NCBI GenBank assembly: GCA_903832165.1
Contig: CAILAQ010000551.1
Coordinates: 1 to 8,315 of the forward strand
From: an uncultured Bacteroidota bacterium
GTDB taxonomy: Bacteria; Bacteroidota; Bacteroidia; Bacteroidales; UBA12481
DNA: 8,315 nt
Reading direction: 5' to 3'
The translations under genes and the position numbers were made by a program. Shown piece by piece: positions 7,012 through 8,315 of the stretch; positions within the stretch are counted from its first letter, which is position 1, and every line of letters starts with the position of its first letter. Under the pieces are notes generated by a model. It was not told the DNA's origin. It searched no databases and was given only the letters and a program-made list of their open reading frames with translations.

Positions 7012-8315
7012 TCATTTATTCACTGCAAACCAGGGTTTATTGGTCTGCCATTTACCCTTGGTAAAATCAGGAAAAGCAACCGGAGCATTTTTTTCGATGG
7101 AAATACCGGAAAGCTCTACAATAGCAGTCATGACAGCTGAATCGTAAACGTCGATAGGCGTCGGACCTTTGGCAGCCACGGCATCGATAAACTGACAAAG
7201 CATCACATAATCGGCGCCTCCGTGGGATTGTGCCGAAAAATCACTGTGCCACCATTTATGGTTGTACTTTTCCTCATAAGGCTTCCAGGGCTCCCAGGTA
7301 TGATATTCCGGACTTTTTCCATCAAGATAAATCATACTCTTTTCCTCGTCATATACCCCAAGAGTGCCCTGAAGCATCCAGCGGTTGGAGTAAGGCCGCG
7401 GCAGCTGCATATCCATATTGATGACCAGCGTTTTGCCCATCTTTGTTTTTAGCAGAGAGGTGATAATATCGCCCTGGCGGTATTTCAGGTTCGCATTGGG
7501 GTGATCATTGCCGAATTTCTTCTTAAAGTAGGCATTGATGCCTTTTGAAGCAGTGGCGGTAGAATAGATCTCGGTAAAAACATCTCCGCAATTAATATCC
7601 ATCCAACTCAGAACCGGCCCGACGCTGTGAGTCGGGTATTGATCCCGGTTATATTTCAGCAGGTATTCGGCAGGCCATTTCTGCTCTCCGGTTACGCTGT
7701 CGAAGAACCAATGATCGATGCAGTCGTGTGAATGAGCGCAATGGCAATGAACAATCTCGCCAAGCAAGCCCTGACGCTTTAAATTCAGCACAGCAAGGTT
7801 ATCCTGGCGAAAGCTCCAGTTCTCCAGCATCATGCAGGGGACGCCGGTTTTCTCCGATGTTTCTACGAGCCGCCAGGTGTCGTCGACAGTCAGGGCTGCC
7901 GGCACCTCAATACCCGGATAAATCCCATTTTTCATTGCATGCAGGGCAATGGCTGTATGCGAATCCCAGTAAGTTGCAATAATCACGCAGTCCAGTTTCT
8001 CTTTATCGAGCAATTCCTTCCAGGTATTCTGATCCTTGCAGTAGATCCTCGGACGGGGTTTGCCGGCCTTCTGGCAAAGATCGGCCGCGTTCTCCGCTTT
8101 TGACAGGGTCAGGTCACACACAGCAACAATCTCCGTGCCCTCCATGCCCAATAAGGTGCCGACATGTGAGGTTCCTCGTCCACCGGTTCCGATAATTCCG
8201 ATTTTCACCGGTCCCCTTGCGGAATTTTCTGCACGTAAGCCATTGGGTAATACACTTAAGCCCAAGGTGGCTATGGCTCCTTTTTCGATAAACCCTCTTC
8301 TGGATATATTGTTCA
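7012..8315 (-). CDS. GH109-like NAD-dependent glycosidase, Tat-exported (start at window edge)
   Basis: A Gfo/Idh/MocA-fold protein closely resembling GH109 enzymes, such as the Elizabethkingia alpha-N-acetylgalactosaminidase, which cleave terminal GalNAc through an NAD-dependent redox mechanism. The frame stays open to the right edge: the last visible bases read TG-AAC-AAT, so the start is almost certainly an ATG at 8314-8316 with its A just outside, giving 434 residues. The N-terminus then reads NNISRRGFIEKGA and a hydrophobic stretch, a classic twin-arginine signal. Further motifs (434-residue numbering) are Rossmann GIIGTGGRG (40-48), EVPAALT (137-143) in place of the dehydrogenase EKP, LENWSFRQD (164-172), YPTHSVGP (227-234), which matches the catalytic Tyr225/His228 region of that enzyme, WMDINCGD (238-245), HGGADY (365-370) and FPDFTKGKW. 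It converges on the sulfatase operon. Linkage and sugar specificity (GalNAc or another hexosamine or sugar) are inferred from family similarity only. Confidence 0.85.
   Translation of the reverse strand, partial: NNISRRGFIEKGAIATLGLSVLPNGLRAENSARGPVKIGIIGTGGRGTSHVGTLLGMEGTEIVAVCDLTLSKAENAADLCQKAGKPRPRIYCKDQNTWKELLDKEKLDCVIIATYWDSHTAIALHAMKNGIYPGIEVPAALTVDDTWRLVETSEKTGVPCMMLENWSFRQDNLAVLNLKRQGLLGEIVHCHCAHSHDCIDHWFFDSVTGEQKWPAEYLLKYNRDQYPTHSVGPVLSWMDINCGDVFTEIYSTATASKGINAYFKKKFGNDHPNANLKYRQGDIITSLLKTKMGKTLVINMDMQLPRPYSNRWMLQGTLGVYDEEKSMIYLDGKSPEYHTWEPWKPYEEKYNHKWWHSDFSAQSHGGADYVMLCQFIDAVAAKGPTPIDVYDSAVMTAIVELSGISIEKNAPVAFPDFTKGKWQTNKPWFAVNK

Noticed and set aside
6985..7012. Direct repeat AATCAAAT (6985-6992 and 7005-7012)
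   Set aside because: Eight bases in AT-rich DNA at a gene end is unremarkable, and there is no element between the copies.

Overview
The window looks like part of a Bacteroidota chromosome (a polysaccharide-degrading marine, sediment or gut lineage; genus not determinable). The clues are a one-piece periplasmic beta-propeller/Y_Y_Y sensor fused to a LytS-type histidine kinase, Ser-type S1 sulfatases, Tat-exported Gfo/Idh/MocA-fold proteins of the GH109 type, starts without strong Shine-Dalgarno sequences, and a kinase start on GTG.

Layout, left to right. Positions 1-122 are AT-rich with homopolymer runs and show no convincing gene. Positions 23-697 (minus) hold a Tat-signal Gfo/Idh/MocA oxidoreductase whose family similarity stops at about residue 192, so it is a truncated gene or remnant joined to that AT-rich DNA. 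Positions 698-851 form a divergent promoter region. Positions 852-6994 (plus) look like one operon: a 1075-residue sensor kinase, an iduronate-2-sulfatase-like sulfatase whose ATG overlaps the kinase stop codon (ATGA), and, 33 bases later, a second S1 sulfatase. A converging gene, 17 bases away, runs from 7012 past the right edge (minus) and encodes a GH109-like protein. Its true N-terminus, with a clear twin-arginine signal, runs to the very last bases of the window.

Together the genes suggest a small module for removing exo-linked sulfate and amino-sugar groups from a sulfated glycan. A periplasmic sensor would detect a glycan fragment, two exported sulfatases would remove sulfate esters, and a GH109-like NAD-dependent enzyme could remove terminal N-acetylhexosamine. 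No SusC/SusD pair, lyase, endo-hydrolase, anSME (the enzyme that matures Ser-type sulfatases) or LytTR response regulator is in the window, so these would have to lie elsewhere. The substrate is an inference: a glycosaminoglycan, mucin or algal sulfated glycan all fit.

I found no tRNA, rRNA, CRISPR array, complete insertion sequence or clear new defence-type system. The points most worth a second look are the truncated oxidoreductase junction, the kinase coupled to a sulfatase without its response regulator, and the non-canonical active-site motifs in the two sulfatases.
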